Assembly: GCA_027627225.1 (NCBI GenBank)
Contig: CM051024.1
Span: 44,139,347-44,203,346 of the forward strand
Length of the DNA: 64,000 nt
DNA from: Congeria kusceri
Lineage: Eukaryota; Mollusca; Bivalvia; Myida; Dreissenidae
Reading direction: 5' to 3'
Below the pieces are notes generated by a model. It had not been told where the DNA came from. It ran no database searches and worked only from the letters and a program-made list of their open reading frames with translations. Positions 12,110 to 25,386 of this stretch are shown one piece after another; position 1 is the stretch's first letter; every line of letters starts with the position of its first letter. The translations under genes were made by a program, and so were the position numbers.

Positions 12110-12765
12110 TAATATATAGAGAATAACAGGTTACTGCCTGCTCTTGTGTAATATATCAGGTGAGGCTTAGAATAATATAACGGCGAGGCTTGTCGAACCT
12201 GATATATTACCCAAGACCATGCAGTCTATTCATATAATATTGGAAACACAAACTGAAATGGATTGCAACGGTCAATTTCATCGGAGAACACGCATCTTGT
12301 TTTGAGACGCCATTTTCATGATTTTGGAGTTGTGTATTGAAATTGACATTTTGAGGATCGTTTCAATAATGACTATAGCGTGTTCTATTTTTGGTCAAAA
12401 CATGTTTGAGACTCAACATAAACTAATTCTGTGTAGTGACTTTTAGTTCATTTATTTCAAATGTATTGAAATAACTGTGTATGGATGATTTATTGTTCCA
12501 TTGATGACGTCATACCACTACCAAAGTGCCGGTTTATGTGAATATTTAAAAAAAATAACGTTTTAATAATGAACTATATACGTTCTTGGTATCAAATTGT
12601 TTGTTTTGTTAAATCTGATTCATTTTTACTGAAAATGTTGACTTTAGAAGTGGATTTCGAGTAATATGGCGTACCTCCAAACATTGAATGATATAGACGC
12701 TACTGACCTGTTATAAAACACTATATCAGGCTACTTTGTATCAGGCCGATATCAGCATAGAGGTA
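12110..12765. mobile_element. Insertion present in the first duplicated unit only
   Basis: Compared with the matching place at about 16690-16735, the first unit carries roughly 600 extra bases. Ends include ATAACAGGTTACTG near 12122 and CAGTAG-type complement (CTACTGACCTGTTAT near 12701-12715). Inside is a hairpin with 14-bp arms GTAATATATCAGGT at 12148-12161 and its complement at 12197-12210. Confidence 0.5.
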
Positions 12766-13154
12766 TGATACAAAGCATCATTGTCCCTCCTATCTGTGTG
12801 TGTGTCTAATATTTGTATAAACTGTCAAGGCAATTGCTAATAAACATGCCGAGTTAATGCTTATGAATTGAATAACGATTCCAAATAACACTGTCCCTGC
12901 TCGGGGTATTTGCAAAAGGTTTCTTACTGAGCCAGAATTCCGTCTAGAGGTCTTCTTATAGTTCCTACCGAAACTGACAAGTTTTTCCAGTGATCAGAAA
13001 AGAATATGTTCAGAACCCTTGAAATGCACATGAGAAACTGATGAATATCCCGTATTCTGTTTTGTTCATTAACGACCGTATTTTTTTACTTTCTAAGATC
13101 TTCAAGCATATTTAAATATCAAAACAACATTCTTCCTCCTTTAGCGAACATTAT

Positions 13155-13490
13155 AACATGACACATGCTAATTTGTCTATAGACAATGAACATAATTATC
13201 GTTTTTTGTTAAACTACCCAATTAACAACGCAAAAAGTAGACCAGACTCTGAGCGGAACTATTAAAAAGTAGTTCCAATTTCAATTGCAAGAATTATGTC
13301 AAATCATGTTAGAATCGAAATAATGTTCGCATTATCGTTGTTTGTCGGCAAATAAACAACTGTTTGTCGTTCTGGTGCGCGGTTATTAAACAACTCCGGC
13401 TAGCGCCCTCGTGGTGGTGAAATTCCTACGCATCCGAACTCAAAATTGTTGTTTATTGGCCGATAAACAACGATAAACCGAAAATTATTT
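13155..13490. mobile_element. TIR element with TATCGTTGTTTA-type ends, copy 1
   Basis: Shares most of its length with 49936-50228, including CTATAGACAA, TTAACAACGCAAAAAGTAG, GCATTATCGTTGTTTGTCGG and ATAAACAACGATAAACCGAA. Inner words are inverted copies of the end word. The related unit at 17090-17115 lacks it and gives an empty site. Confidence 0.75.
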
Positions 13491-14383
13491 TTTAAATATG
13501 CATGTACTTGAACAGTGGGTACGTAAGAAGTTAAAGTACACTATCTTCGATTAGTAATGTATTTTAATGATAATGTCCACAATTAGCTTCACATTACCAT
13601 TACACTATACAAATACACATTTTTCATGTCATCACGTTCTTGCAACCGCAAACCGGCTTGAACACTCAATGTTTTGCATTGGCCGTTCGTGTTTGTGATT
13701 GTTCCGTGTTTTTGTTTTCGACTTGTGCTGTGTAGTTCAGTACAAAATACGGTTTCATTTTGCAAACGATACAGAGCCATATGTGAGTGTGCACACATGT
13801 GAATTTGAATATATAATGTCTTTTCAATGGCACGTACATACATACTTTCCTAATCGAGAGTTAAGTGAATTTCCTCCTTTTGTTGTTATTTAGTTTTCTT
13901 CCAATGCTAGACAAGATACATAGCATTTTATTAATTATTTATTGCATTATATTTTACACATATATCGTTAACAAGAAAACGAACCAAGCATTTTGAAATG
14001 TCAATGCGTTTATGGAATACTATTCTAAGCTCAACCAAACACTTTGCTGATGCAAAACAATCCTTTATTTGTAGGTGATTGATTAAAATGTAACCCAACT
14101 GGTACTTGATTAAATTCCTTCATTTTCCTTCCTTTTTTGGCACGGAATACTAATAAGGGTCCGTTCTCATAGCGTCACTTTAATGTTTATCGTTTGTATC
14201 GCATTTAGGAGAACAGTCCAAATGCACTCTGAGCTTCCTTACGTATAGTATGCTTTTCTCCTTCATAAGCGAATATTTGATTAGACTCAAAGTAATGTAT
14301 ATTGACACCATTATCAGTGCGTTTTATGTTATATTAGTCTATCATACCAATCACGGTGATTACCTAATTTGGTTTGTTTTCAG

Positions 14384-14468
14384 CGACTTCGGCGAAATAA
14401 CTGAGAGGAACTAGAACTAATAACTCTCTGACATCCGTGTCAATTACATTACATGCAACCACAAGAAG
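14384..14468 (+). other. Non-coding exon-like module, copy 1
   Basis: 85 nt bounded by acceptor TTTGTTTTCAG and donor GTAAGT. All three frames have early stops (TGA, TAG and TAA within the first 30 nt), so if spliced it would be a UTR or lncRNA exon. Borders agree exactly with copy 2. Confidence 0.5.
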
Positions 14469-15294
14469 GTAAGTACTTAGGCTGCAATTTCTTGGACAGA
14501 ACAAAGAGAGAGATATTTGAAAATGAAACGGCCATATTATGCTTAAAAGATTAAATGAGCTTTTTCGATGCGTTTACATGGAGTTCCCAGACGTAATTAT
14601 ATATTTTCGTTTGTATTACCGCGCCTTGCAATAGTTAATTTCATTACTGGCTGGTTTTTATTCATTGTGACACTTTAATGCTGAATTTCTTGATTCATGG
14701 AAAAGAAGCAAATCGCTTTGTTTGTCAACTTTAATTGGTGATAAGATTTTAGGGCGCGTTTAGCAAGTCCTACATTAAATTGCATTAAACATACATGTTC
14801 CTTCGCGTTTATCAAGACATTCAACACTGTCTTGTTGCAAAGTCCTACTTTCTCTAGCAAAGTGAAAACTATGCTATCAATAAAACTGATGGATGCTCCC
14901 CAATAATGCACTTTGTTTGTGGGACTGAAATGAGTAAGCAGAGATATTAAAAAATATTTCTATCACTAGAACTGCAAGACCAAATCAGTTGTCAAAACTG
15001 TATTTGAGCTTCACACAAAATGTACATACTAACATGCAGATGCAGCACAATAGTAAAAGCGACATCCAATATCTTTAACTGTACGAAATATCGTTCAAAC
15101 GGACCATTCTGATACAGCACACAACACCACTTGGAAATGCAGTATCATTGAGGTATGACCATGGGTTCTGCCATAAGCGAATATTTGGTTAGACGCAAAG
15201 TAATGTATATTGACACCATTACCAGTGCTACTATGTTTGTTATATTAGTCTAAATTACCAATCATTGTGATTAACTAAATCGGTTTGTTTCTAG

Positions 15295-15379
15295 TGACTT
15301 CGGCGAAATAACTTAGAGGAGCTAGAGCTAATAACTCTCGGACATTCGTGTCAATAACAAGCCAGGCAACCATAGGAAG
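15295..15379 (+). other. Non-coding exon-like module, copy 2
   Basis: 85 nt, the same length as copy 1, with acceptor TTTGTTTCTAG and donor GTAAGT. The ORF downstream (15403-15828) begins with TTG inside the would-be intron, contains a TTTG microsatellite and is not supported as a gene. Confidence 0.5.
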
Positions 15380-18300
15380 GTAAGTACTTAGGCTGCAATT
15401 TCTTGGACAGAACTAAAAGAGAGTCATTTGAAATGAAAGGACCATATTGCGCTACCACGATCAACATGAAGTTTATTTTCGTTTCTATTACTGACGCCTT
15501 GCAATGGTTGATTTCATTACTGACTGGCTTTTATCCACTGAAACACTGTAGTGCTGAAAAACAAATTGGCCTTGCAGAGTTTGCAGCCAGTGCCGCGCAT
15601 TACTTGCTATTTTCATGTTTCCAGTCCTTCATGTATTTTAATATCAAAGTATTAAAAATCATGATTGTGGCAAGCATGCACACTGCGATTATTTTGTTTG
15701 TTTGTTTGTTTGTTTATTTTGTTTGCAATTATTTTGTGTGTTTGTTAAACGATAAAGTTCCCGGACTCCTTTTAATTTTCGTGTATCTTACGTCCAACAA
15801 TGATAAAATTGTATACGATTCAGTATAAGATTATTTGTAACGTGTATACAAAGAATCATTTAAATTATCTTTAAGTCTCTTATAAACCCGACTACATAAA
15901 TATTGAACTGTTTATGTTTGCATTCCAAATACATTAGAAATTGAACGTGTTAAAGGTCGAATATAAAGACAGTAAACATTCAATATGATTTGATTAAATT
16001 AAGGTTATTAGAGTGGTCTATGTCAATAATTATGTCAAATTTCAAAGTTTTCATTAGATACATAGAGTATAGAATTATTGCAAGTAATTGATTGGACTTA
16101 TTTTCATGCAGTGGCAATGTCAACTTTAAATAGGTGATAGAGTTATGGGCGTGTTAAGCAAGCCATACATTAAATTTCATCGAACATACAGTATACGAAT
16201 CGCCGTTGTTTTGCTTATAAAACATTTCAACAATTCCAAACCATACGTACAAAGCCTATTAATTCAGCTACCTTTTATTGCTTTAATAGGCATTGTTTTA
16301 ATATCATGCTCAGTTGTCGCCCTGCGACGGATTGTAATACTTATATAACGTCGAAATACTGTGGACTTCACAAATCAAATCAACCCAAAATTTCTATAAA
16401 ATACATCATTTTTCAAATATTAATCCGTAGTTCAACAACTGTTCAACTCTTTACAAATGAACGGTTCCAGTCCAGATTTTAAGAATAAACTTTAATATGA
16501 CAATATGAACTCGAAGTTTCGCTATTTATGCTAAACCAACATTTCTAAACTTGCTTTCTAGTCATACAAAACATTGACTTACAGTTACAAATATCCATCT
16601 ATCCACAGGAAAAAACACCTTCTGTCATGTCTCGCACCCTGATGCACCGTTCAGAATTTTTTTTTTTACAAACTAATATGACCAAATTAATTTAACGGCT
16701 AACATATTTTCCCAAAATTACAATAAATACGAAGCATCATATTTCCGCCTATCTGGATGTGTGTCTAATATATTAACTGTCAAAGCAATTGCCAATCAAG
16801 ATGCTGAGTTGATGCTTAGTGAATTGAATAACGATTCCAAATAATAATGTCCCTGCTCAGGGTGCTTGCAAAAGGCTTCTTACCGAGCCAGAATCAATAA
16901 CCATTCCATCTGGAGGTCTCAGTTCCTACAGAAACTGACTAGGATATTCCAGTGATCAGCTAAGACGCCCATGAAGTGCACATGAGAAACTGATGAATAG
17001 TTCGTATTATATTTTGTTCATTAACGAGCGTATTTGCTTAGTTTCTAAGATCTGCATTCATATTTAAATATCAAAACACTATTCTTCCTGCTTTAGCGAA
17101 TCATTTACATGTACAGTGGGTACGTAAGCAGGTTCCGTGAAAAATTTATTACTTATAGTGCCTTTTAATTATAATTTTCACAATAAGGTTTACATTCCCT
17201 GCTCGGGGTCTTTGCAAAAGGTTTTCTACCGAGCCAGAATCAATATCAATTCCATCTAGAGGTCTTATAGTTCCTTTAGAAACTGACTAGGATATTCCAG
17301 TGATCAAGAAAAGACTTCGTTCAAAAGCCCATGAAGAGTGCACATGAGAAACTCATGTATATCCCGCATCATGTTTTATTCCCTAACTAGAGAATTTTCT
17401 TCTTGTATAAGAACTACATGCATATTTAAAAATGTTTTATATAGTTTGTATAGTTTGTACTTGCAATTTTATATACCGCAATATATGCGTGTAATACGTC
17501 AATCATAATGTATATACATAAATATTGTGTGTAAATTAAAAATACCAATTTTTAATAAATACATTACGGATAACTAACAACAGGACAAACGATAAAGTAC
17601 AAGTATGCATACTGCAAACATATTTTGAAATAATTCAGTATCTTTCTGAATGACTTCTGATATCCTTCGTAGATTTACTAAGCAACATTTCTAATAATGT
17701 TTTTTCACTCAAAACTAAGATTTTACATGCATCTTGATCGCTTATTTTACATGTATATCAATATGCGTTGCAAAGTTATTTGAACAAATAAGGAACAACA
17801 CATTGGTCTGATTAAAAGACAGAGGTTTTCATTTCGTATTCTTCGTCATTTCATCTTCTTCTTTTTAAATGACACGCCCCTATATGCTTTCAATATATTT
17901 TATGTGACGATGTGGCTCCTTCTGTTCAGTTCTGATTAAAATACAAATGAATAGATAATGCCTTCAAGCGACACAACGTTGTATCAATTATTTATTTTAT
18001 TTTGTTATAATTTTAATTAATTTTAAAAACATTTTAATTTAATTTTTATTAGTTATTTATTTTAAAAGTATGAAACAAAAAACGGTCCAAATAAGTACTT
18101 GCTTACATTAAAAAGAATTGTTCTAATCATTTATTTAAATATATTTAACAAGTAAACGAACCGACACTGCTGAAATGTCAACACCAAGGGGTGCATGTGA
18201 ATACTATTCTAAAATAAGCAACGACTTAACTGATGCACAAGAATCGTCTATAAGAAGGTGATTGATTAAGGTGATTGATTAAAATTTAGCCCTGCTGGTA

Positions 18301-18686
18301 CTTGATTAAATTCCTTCAGTTCCTTTCATTGTTTGGCAAGGAATACTAATAAGGGTGTTTTTAGTCTGGATCACTAACAATAGATTTCTTGTCCAAGAAA
18401 GGAAATGACTATGTATTTTGTATACCATATATTCAGATCAAAACGTCTCTCATGGCATACTTATATTGTTTATCGCTTGTATTGAATTTCTAAGAATTAT
18501 CCAACTGTTTGCAGATTTTTACGTATTGATGTTGTTTTTTCTAGTATGTTCTTCTACACAAGCGATTAATTTTTATTATTTCGTATGACTCACATGTATG
18601 TTTAATGCACCATTAACAATGCAATTTATTTTGATATTAGTCTACCATACAAATCACTGTGATTAACTATTTCGGTTTGTTTCCAG

Positions 18687-18770
18687 GGATATCATCGAAT
18701 AACTGAGAGGACCTAGAGCCAATAACTCTGTGACATTCGTGTCAATTACAAGCCATGCAAAGATGGGAAG
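18687..18770 (+). other. Non-coding exon-like module, copy 3, donor lost
   Basis: Acceptor TTTGTTTCCAG is kept, but the donor position reads ATAATT instead of GTAAGT. The body is 84 nt and more diverged. It is probably not spliced like the other two. Confidence 0.45.
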
Positions 18771-19930
18771 ATAATTATGTGGACTCCAATCTTTCGAGAG
18801 GATCTTGGAGAGCCATTTGAAAAATCAAGGGCCATATTGTGCTAACAAGATCAAATGGGTGCTGCCGATGCTATTACTTGCGTTTGCCAAACGTTATTAA
18901 ATATTTGCGCTTGTAGGACTCGTTCTTTTCAACTGTAGATTCCATTACTGTAGAGTTTTTTCTTTACAACACACTTTAAGTAACACCATTTAGGGAACAC
19001 CATTTAAGGTACTAGTAAAACGCTCAACAGCATTAAAGGTACTACTCTTTTATTTCTACGAGCATACAATTTTAACTCCTGCTATCGCAGAGGCATTCAA
19101 GCAATGGGCGTGCCATGCCTGTAGGCGTGGCCAGTGCACGCTACACCACAATTACTTAATAGCTTTTATGCACTGTGATACTAATTGTCTTTGATGAATT
19201 CAGGAAAAAAACAAATTTGCCTTGAAACGTCTGTACCCAGAGCCACGTTAACCTTTTTATTTTTCCAATCCTTCAAGCTTATTATTATTAGTACGTAATA
19301 CAGAGTATTACTTTGTTACACTGTGTGGTTATTCATTTATTTGTTTGTAAAAAGATATAAATTAACACGACAACTTATGAACTGCATATGCTTTCTAAAT
19401 ACAAGCAAGTCATATATTAAACATCTTATAGACTGCATTTAAACATAATGAACATGTAATATGAAGTTATATAAAATGTAGGTTATTAGAGTTGCACATG
19501 TATATTTGAATATATGACTATGTCAATGTCAGATTTCAACTTTTAATTATATGTATAGCGGATTATTAAATGCAATTATTCAGACTGATGTTCACGCACT
19601 TGTAATGTCACTATTACATTTGCGACAGATTAAAGGAAGTGTTAAGTAAGTCATATATTAAATGTTATCGCTTTTAGATGTCCTTTGCGTTTTACGAAAC
19701 GGTCAATACTGCGTTGTTATTGTAAAGTCTTACTTTTTCTAACAAAAATGAAAGCAATGATATCAATTAAACTGCAGGATACTCCTCAATAATGCACATC
19801 GTATATCGAACTGAAATAAGGAGGTAGAAATATAAATTATTAAACAAATAATATCATTATAACTGAAGATCACATCCGTTGTCAAAACTGAAGTTGAACA
19901 TAACACGAAAATCCCATACCAACATGCAGA

Positions 19931-20447
19931 TGAAGTAAAATTGTTAAAAACTAGTATACAGTATATTTGTTTACATATAACGAATCAAGCACCACATAAC
20001 GAGGAGAACTGATTTAAAAGCACGTGTTTACTGTTTCTGTAATAAATAGTTCATAACAAATAAGACTAGTAGAACAGCATTTAACACACCATAGAAGCAA
20101 CAGGTACTTGTACGGATGCTTGGGTGGTAGAAATCTCCGATGCCCTTAAAAATATTTTTTTACAATTATGTAGCTTTGAACATCACATAATTCTTTCTGA
20201 TCTAGTAAATTTCAATTATGTATGATGGGCGTGTGAATTACGCATGCATATTAATTGTGCAATCAGGAGACAATATAATTGTCAATAGTCGATTGACATA
20301 GGAAACTAGTGTTCGTTGTCATCTTAGAACAATGATAGAAAGAAGTATTTCATTGACAGATATTTCATGCGCCAGACAGAGCTTATACATGCCGCACAAA
20401 TGAACACATCTGAATGAAACAAAACGGAACCTGAACCAGCAAATGAG
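19931..20447. other. AT-rich non-coding stretch
   Basis: Nothing recognised. Confidence 0.4.
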
Positions 20448-21050
20448 ACCAGGGCCCATATTAAGTTGATCATAAGTCAAAACTTAAATTTGTGTTTAAA
20501 ACACTATGCTTTGGAACATTTGCATGACTAATGCTAGATATTAATACACTTTGAATTACATTGCAAATTATGTGTCAAAATCTTTCAGAAATGCATTAGT
20601 TTGTCAGAAAATCCATTAGTAAAATGTGATAATTTTAAGATATTTCTTAATTTTCAACTAAGATTCTTTATAAATACCAGCCCAGACCCCACGACTACGA
20701 AAGTTCTCAATCTCAAACTTAGTCTTTAATTCAAATATTGACCAATCAGAATGCGTCTTACATTTGAACTGTAATTTCCATTCGTTTAATAGTTAAGATT
20801 AAGACTAAGATTAAACTTACGAATGTCCGTGGTCATGTGGCCAGGACCTGTATTCACAAAGCTCCTAATTCAAAACCTTATTGTTTTAAAATGTAAATTC
20901 CTTAGTCAGCGGCTGTTTTTGATAATTAATAATATTCAGTTTATGTTTGCATACACACAAGAGTTATTAGTGTTTATAAGTTTACGGTTCTGAATTGAAC
21001 ATATATTCTAGGAATAAACCTAGGGTCAATAACGGTACAGGCTTCTGAAT
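20448..21050. mobile_element. Cluster of small GGCCC-GTATT-CACAAAGCTC type inverted elements
   Basis: Three adjacent pieces. 20448-20692 starts AGGGCCCATATTAAG and ends CTTTATAAATACCAGCCCA. 20693-20842 has arms ACGACTACGAAAG and CTTACGAATGTCCGTGGTC, with inner CTTAGTCTT/AAGACTAAG. One beginning near 20842 starts CCTGTATTCACAAAGCTCCT and has no clear right end. Similar sequences are at 53.2, 53.4 and 40.1 kb. Confidence 0.55.
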
Positions 21051-21208
21051 AGGTGTAAGGAAGCAATCATAATTCATTCACATTTGCGGATAATTTGCGG
21101 TTCCATAGTTGGTTCCCACCGTAGGCTTCACATTTTGTTTGATAGGCAATTGGTCACTTGCCTAAACCAAAGGACCGGATGATGTTAATATGGGTTTCTC
21201 TGCAGCTG

Positions 21209-21412
21209 ATGTTTCTGGGGTTTTATTGGTCTAATGTTCTTAAAATCAGCTTCAAAGAGCCTGTGTCAACCAGCCATGAGTGTCAGCAAGGTGAACATGA
21301 CGCAAACAGAAATGTTTCTGGGGTTTTATTTGTTTTATGTTCTTAAAATCAGCTTCAAAATGCCTGTGTCAATCAGCCATGAGTGTCAGTAATCTTAACA
21401 TGACGCAAACAG
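21209..21412. repeat. 103-bp tandem duplication
   Basis: Two copies starting ATGTTTCTGGGGTTTTATT at 21209 and 21312, both running to GACGCAAACAG. High identity with a few substitutions. Confidence 0.88.
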
Positions 21413-22620
21413 GACAATTGTAAAAAAGCATATAAAGCACATTTGTGTATATATCGATGCATAACACAGATTTAACAGCACATGATTTTGAACTATCTAG
21501 TTCTACCAAAATTTAACTTTTAAGAAGACGTGCATAGCAAATAAGATTAGTGAAACAACATTTCACGAACCGTACGCGCACCATGTGCTTGTTTGAACAG
21601 TGTTTATTCTTGACTATACAATTACCAGATTCTTTTTTAATCTGTTTACAATTACTTTTCACAAGGAGAGTTGACGATCATAGAAGTATTTGTAATCTAG
21701 TACATTTCACTATAATGTATTATGGACCAGTGAAATACGTGTGTATATTATATGTAACTAACGGACAAATAATGGTCAAGAGTGTCAGCAAGGTGCACCC
21801 TGCTCTTGGTTTTAGATAATTAAATCTTACTAACTATATAATACACCCAACTATTTCACTCTGGATCTTTTCCTACTACATTTTGTTAATTTGCTTACTA
21901 CACTAAAAGTGTCAGATGTCGTTTTTTACAAACCAATAGATCCAACGTAGTTTGTTTTCATTAGTAGAAAACATGTTTGGCATAAGTATGCTTGATGAAT
22001 GCCTATACCATCTGGTTAGTGTAGAAAACCAGACCAGATGTTAGCAAATTAAATTAACGATCGTGCAAGTGTTAACAATTACAAATTGCACTGTTAGATA
22101 TATACATAGGTCGAAAAAATGTATTTTACGTTTAGTGTCACCGTGTATAAGACATGTCAAACCACTGTACTTAGAACCATTTGGCAATACTGCTTTCTTG
22201 CATTAAACTAATTTTTAACTCGATGTCAAAAGTTCGTTTTCATGAATATTGATGTAACATCCATCCTCTGACCAATGAAATAGCACGTAACGATAAAGTA
22301 CTTTTTAACTGAAGCCAAGAAAACAATTATCAGTTGACCGGATACTAAGTCGTTGTGAACACACCGCTTAAAAACAAATGTCTACGCACGTACGTTCGTG
22401 TATGGTAATAAAACTTCTTTTTTATCAGTTAACTGCCCACGTTCTACCTACCATCTTTTGAAATGGTTCATGAACCACGTCCAGGACAACGGTAAATATG
22501 ATAAATAGCGAATACCCCCTAACTGTTTTAATAACGCGTCGTTTCATAGGTTGGATTTTCCGTGCAGGCTGTGACACGGGACCAATTCATGAGTACGAAG
22601 TTTTTCTGAAAAGAAGCATA
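21413..22620. other. Non-coding stretch
   Basis: No feature recognised. Short open frames only. Confidence 0.4.
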
Positions 22621-22680
22621 GCGTAACTGAGCGAACGTGCGTTCCGACGAGCGTAACTGAGCGAACGTGCGTTCCGACGA
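22621..22680. repeat. Perfect 30-bp tandem duplication
   Basis: Two identical copies starting GCGTAACTGAGCGAACGTGC, GC-richer than the surroundings. Confidence 0.95.
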
Positions 22681-23344
22681 TGTTCCTACCAAAGATACCT
22701 TTAATATTCCTTTGTGTAATATTGAAGTAGAGCTAAAATCTTGCTTGTGTATTAAAGAGAATCGCAAATGTATTTTATAATACCTTTATGGATCAATTTG
22801 CATTTAATTTCGAAATCGTCTTATATGATTCGCAGAAAAAACGACACCAAATGGCTCAAAACTTACTACACACTCTCTGTTTAGTATATTGTTCAGTATA
22901 TATTAATTGATGTTTTACTTTCGTTTTCAAACTACGAAAATCAATCAAAATGTGCCTATAATCATATTGTTTTAGTGCTCTAAATACGGCAAATCCTTAA
23001 GTTTAAAATGGTTTTGTTTGAAATAAATACAAACTATAAAAATATATAGAGACAATAAATGTATTAAAATATAAGTATATTTGTTTCAAAGTGTCTTTGG
23101 ACTTCACGTCAGAATATCAAGTTATTTTAATGGGCAACTGTAATCTTTCTATAAACTGCACTACATCAGTAGAAAAGACATTATTTTTAGCAATAGAGGT
23201 CCCTTATAAAACGGACGTGTTCACAGATTTTTCGTATTTTTTAAAAATGTCATTAAATGTATTTGCTGCAAATACTTGATCTACAGCATTTTGAATAATC
23301 TGAAACAAATATTATATAAAGAAAAAATATTACATTAAAAAATT
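22681..23344. other. AT-rich non-coding stretch
   Basis: Nothing recognised. Confidence 0.4.
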
Positions 23345-23415
23345 CGACATCGCCGGGACTCGAGATGCCTTTGAGATAAAAAAAAATCTCATGTGCTAAC
23401 CACACGGCCATGCGG
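23345..23415 (-). tRNA. tRNA-like pseudogene or SINE head
   Basis: On the minus strand, TGGCCGTGTGGTTAGC matches a pol III A box. TGAGA and TCTCA can pair as an anticodon stem around a T-rich loop, and CTCGAGTCCCGG matches a B box. The acceptor and T stems do not pair well and the loop is a run of T, so a functional tRNA is unlikely. Confidence 0.4.
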
Positions 23416-24326
23416 ACTTATACATTTAAGTGTGTATTATTAACGCATATGTAAGTGATACACGTGTTTTCCAAAGTACCGATGAAAATCATTACAAACG
23501 CTTTATAATTTTATCCATTTCGATTGATGATTATTCATAAACGAAACGATATTTCCAATACATTTCTTAGTTATGAGTGTTATTTTGCTTGTTTGTATAT
23601 AATGTATAATTTCTCTTTGGAATCTATGAAAATTTGTTTTTAATCGACAATTTGCTAATCTACGAACAGGTTACTTTAAAGGCAAGTGATCAATTGCCAA
23701 AACCAAACAGCACGATATGGAAACATGAAACACAAATATGACAAAACTGGGGTCACAGCCTTGAAACGTTGAAAGCAGAACGTTAGGGAACTACTGCCGT
23801 CCGAACCTCAGACTGGGCCCAGAATTATTCGCAATACATGTAAATGTAAATAAAGATAACATACAGTTGAGCAAATAGCTAGTTTATCTCGTCTATCACC
23901 ACCACCAAGCAATTGTCATTTTGATCAGATGCTGCCAATCCGCTTTATGGAAAGCTTGTAAGCAAGTAAAGTGTCATTAACGGATTTCAGAAAGCCCACC
24001 AGAAATAGTTATTCGTCCTACTCAGAAAGAGCACCAGTAATAATGCATTCATAAGAGCCTTAGCGTAGGACAAATACAGGTTTGTTAGTGGATTTATTAC
24101 TGTGTTTTAGTAAATTATCATGTACAATAGCTGTATTTCTTAGTAAAGGAGGTCTTTCGCTCCCATGCTGCTATACGAGTTACCCATTTCTAAATTGTTA
24201 TTTGAATAACAAAAGGTGGGGGGATTGAGAATTATATAATGCAAGTTCTTGTTATGTTTTTTATTACAGAATACCCGATTGTTTTTCCTTTTTGCTGAGA
24301 CATTGTGGTGTATTCAAAACTTGGTA
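23416..24326. other. Non-coding stretch
   Basis: Nothing recognised. Confidence 0.4.
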
Positions 24327-24429
24327 CTTGGATGAAACCTACGTGTCCAGGTGTGTCTTGGATGAAACCTACGTGTCCAGGTGTGTCTTGGATGAAACCT
24401 ACGTGTCCAGGTGTGTCTTGGATGAAACC
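24327..24429. repeat. 30-bp tandem repeat, 3.4 units
   Basis: The unit CTTGGATGAAACCTACGTGT plus CCAGGTGTGT starts at 24327, 24357, 24387 and 24417 (partial). Full units are identical. The period divisible by three explains the ORFs on both strands here. Confidence 0.95.
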
Positions 24430-24714
24430 ATCTAACAAAACTCACATGCGCCTGACTTTTACTTGGTACTCACCAACTCTAATTACAACATTGTTTATTT
24501 TTAATAACATTATCATTATTGGTAACAAGCAAAATTATCTGGAAACGCAAAAGTATCTTTTCTTGAGTGTTGATGTAAGTCGCCCATTCGCCTAAGTGAG
24601 AAGCGAGTGAGCCGATCACTTGCTAAATATACTGTGTACAAGTGTTGCTTATTTCTTAAAAAAAAATCGTTCTAGATAAAGAATTATGTAATTTAGAGAT
24701 GGTTAATACCAAGT

Positions 24715-24806
24715 TAGAATCGACATCTAAGAACAGTACAGTTTCAAGAATAGTCTTTATTATTAGTCTTAAGTCTAATAATAGGTTGGTGAATACGGGC
24801 CCAGGT
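24715..24806. mobile_element. Fragment of GTATT-CAC element, inverted
   Basis: Ends GGTGAATACGGGCCCAGG, the complement of the left end seen at 53.18 kb. AGTCTTTATTATTAGTCTTAAGT lies inside. Confidence 0.35.
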
Positions 24807-25160
24807 TATATATAACAAGAAATATATTTTTACTAGTAGACATTCGTTACAACGTTTAGTTTTATTTCATTCATATCGAAGCGTCACCATAAAATTGTAG
24901 GATAAGTTGTGGTGTATCCGGCCATTTATCGACAAGATTTACGGACATTCGAAGTCTTTTTCAAAAACGTTTACCATCCAAGTATATGTCTTCTAATCGT
25001 ATTATAGTTTAAGCCCAAAATAACATCTATATTATTGCAAATACATAGCGCAATGTTGGATATTGGACTGAATCACTGTATTACTGAATAACGATTAAGT
25101 TTCTTCTTACAACAGTAGGCAATTGTGGTATAAAGTAATATTCTTTCGATCAGCTTTAGG

Positions 25161-25386
25161 CAAAATGAGGCGTACCATTGCTCTTGGTGACAAAGGTGGC
25201 TTCAAATAGGTAAACCAGTGCTCTATATGACAAAGTCAGCTTAAAAGAAGTGAACCATTGCTCTTTATAACAAACGAGGCTTCAAAGAGGTGTACCATTG
25301 CTCTGTATGACAAAAAAGGCTTCAAATAGGTGTATCATGCTCTTTATGACAAAGGAGGCTTCAAAGAGGTGAACTATTGCTCTTTC
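25161..25386. repeat. 40-bp tandem repeat, about 6 diverged units
   Basis: Consensus CAAAGGAGGCTTCAAAGAGG then TGAACCATTGCTCTTTATGA. Units differ at many positions, suggesting an older array. Confidence 0.88.

Larger units (their letters stand above)
11330..19930. repeat. Diverged segmental tandem duplication
   Basis: Ordered blocks recur. A TTTTGCTTAGACA-type block is at 11415 and 16210. CACAAAACATTTACTTACA is at 11926 and 16566. A 360-bp block is at 12789-13150, 16748-17100 and in part at 17195-17420. CAGTGGGTACGTAAG is at 13515 and 17117. A GGTACTTGATTAAATTCCTT block is at 14100 and 18297. The exon-like module is at 14384, 15295 and 18687. A block with CCCCAATAATGCAC is at about 14897 and, as CTCCTCAATAATGCAC, at about 19783. 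The first unit is about 11.3-15.1 kb, a partial unit about 15.1-16.2 kb, and the third about 16.2-19.9 kb. Confidence 0.8.

Noticed and set aside
15403..15828. 141-codon hydrophobic ORF
   Set aside because: Begins with TTG, lies in a duplicated non-coding segment, includes a TTTG microsatellite and is not open in the related units.
23345..23415. Functional nuclear tRNA gene
   Set aside because: A and B boxes are present but the acceptor and T stems do not pair and the anticodon loop is a T run.
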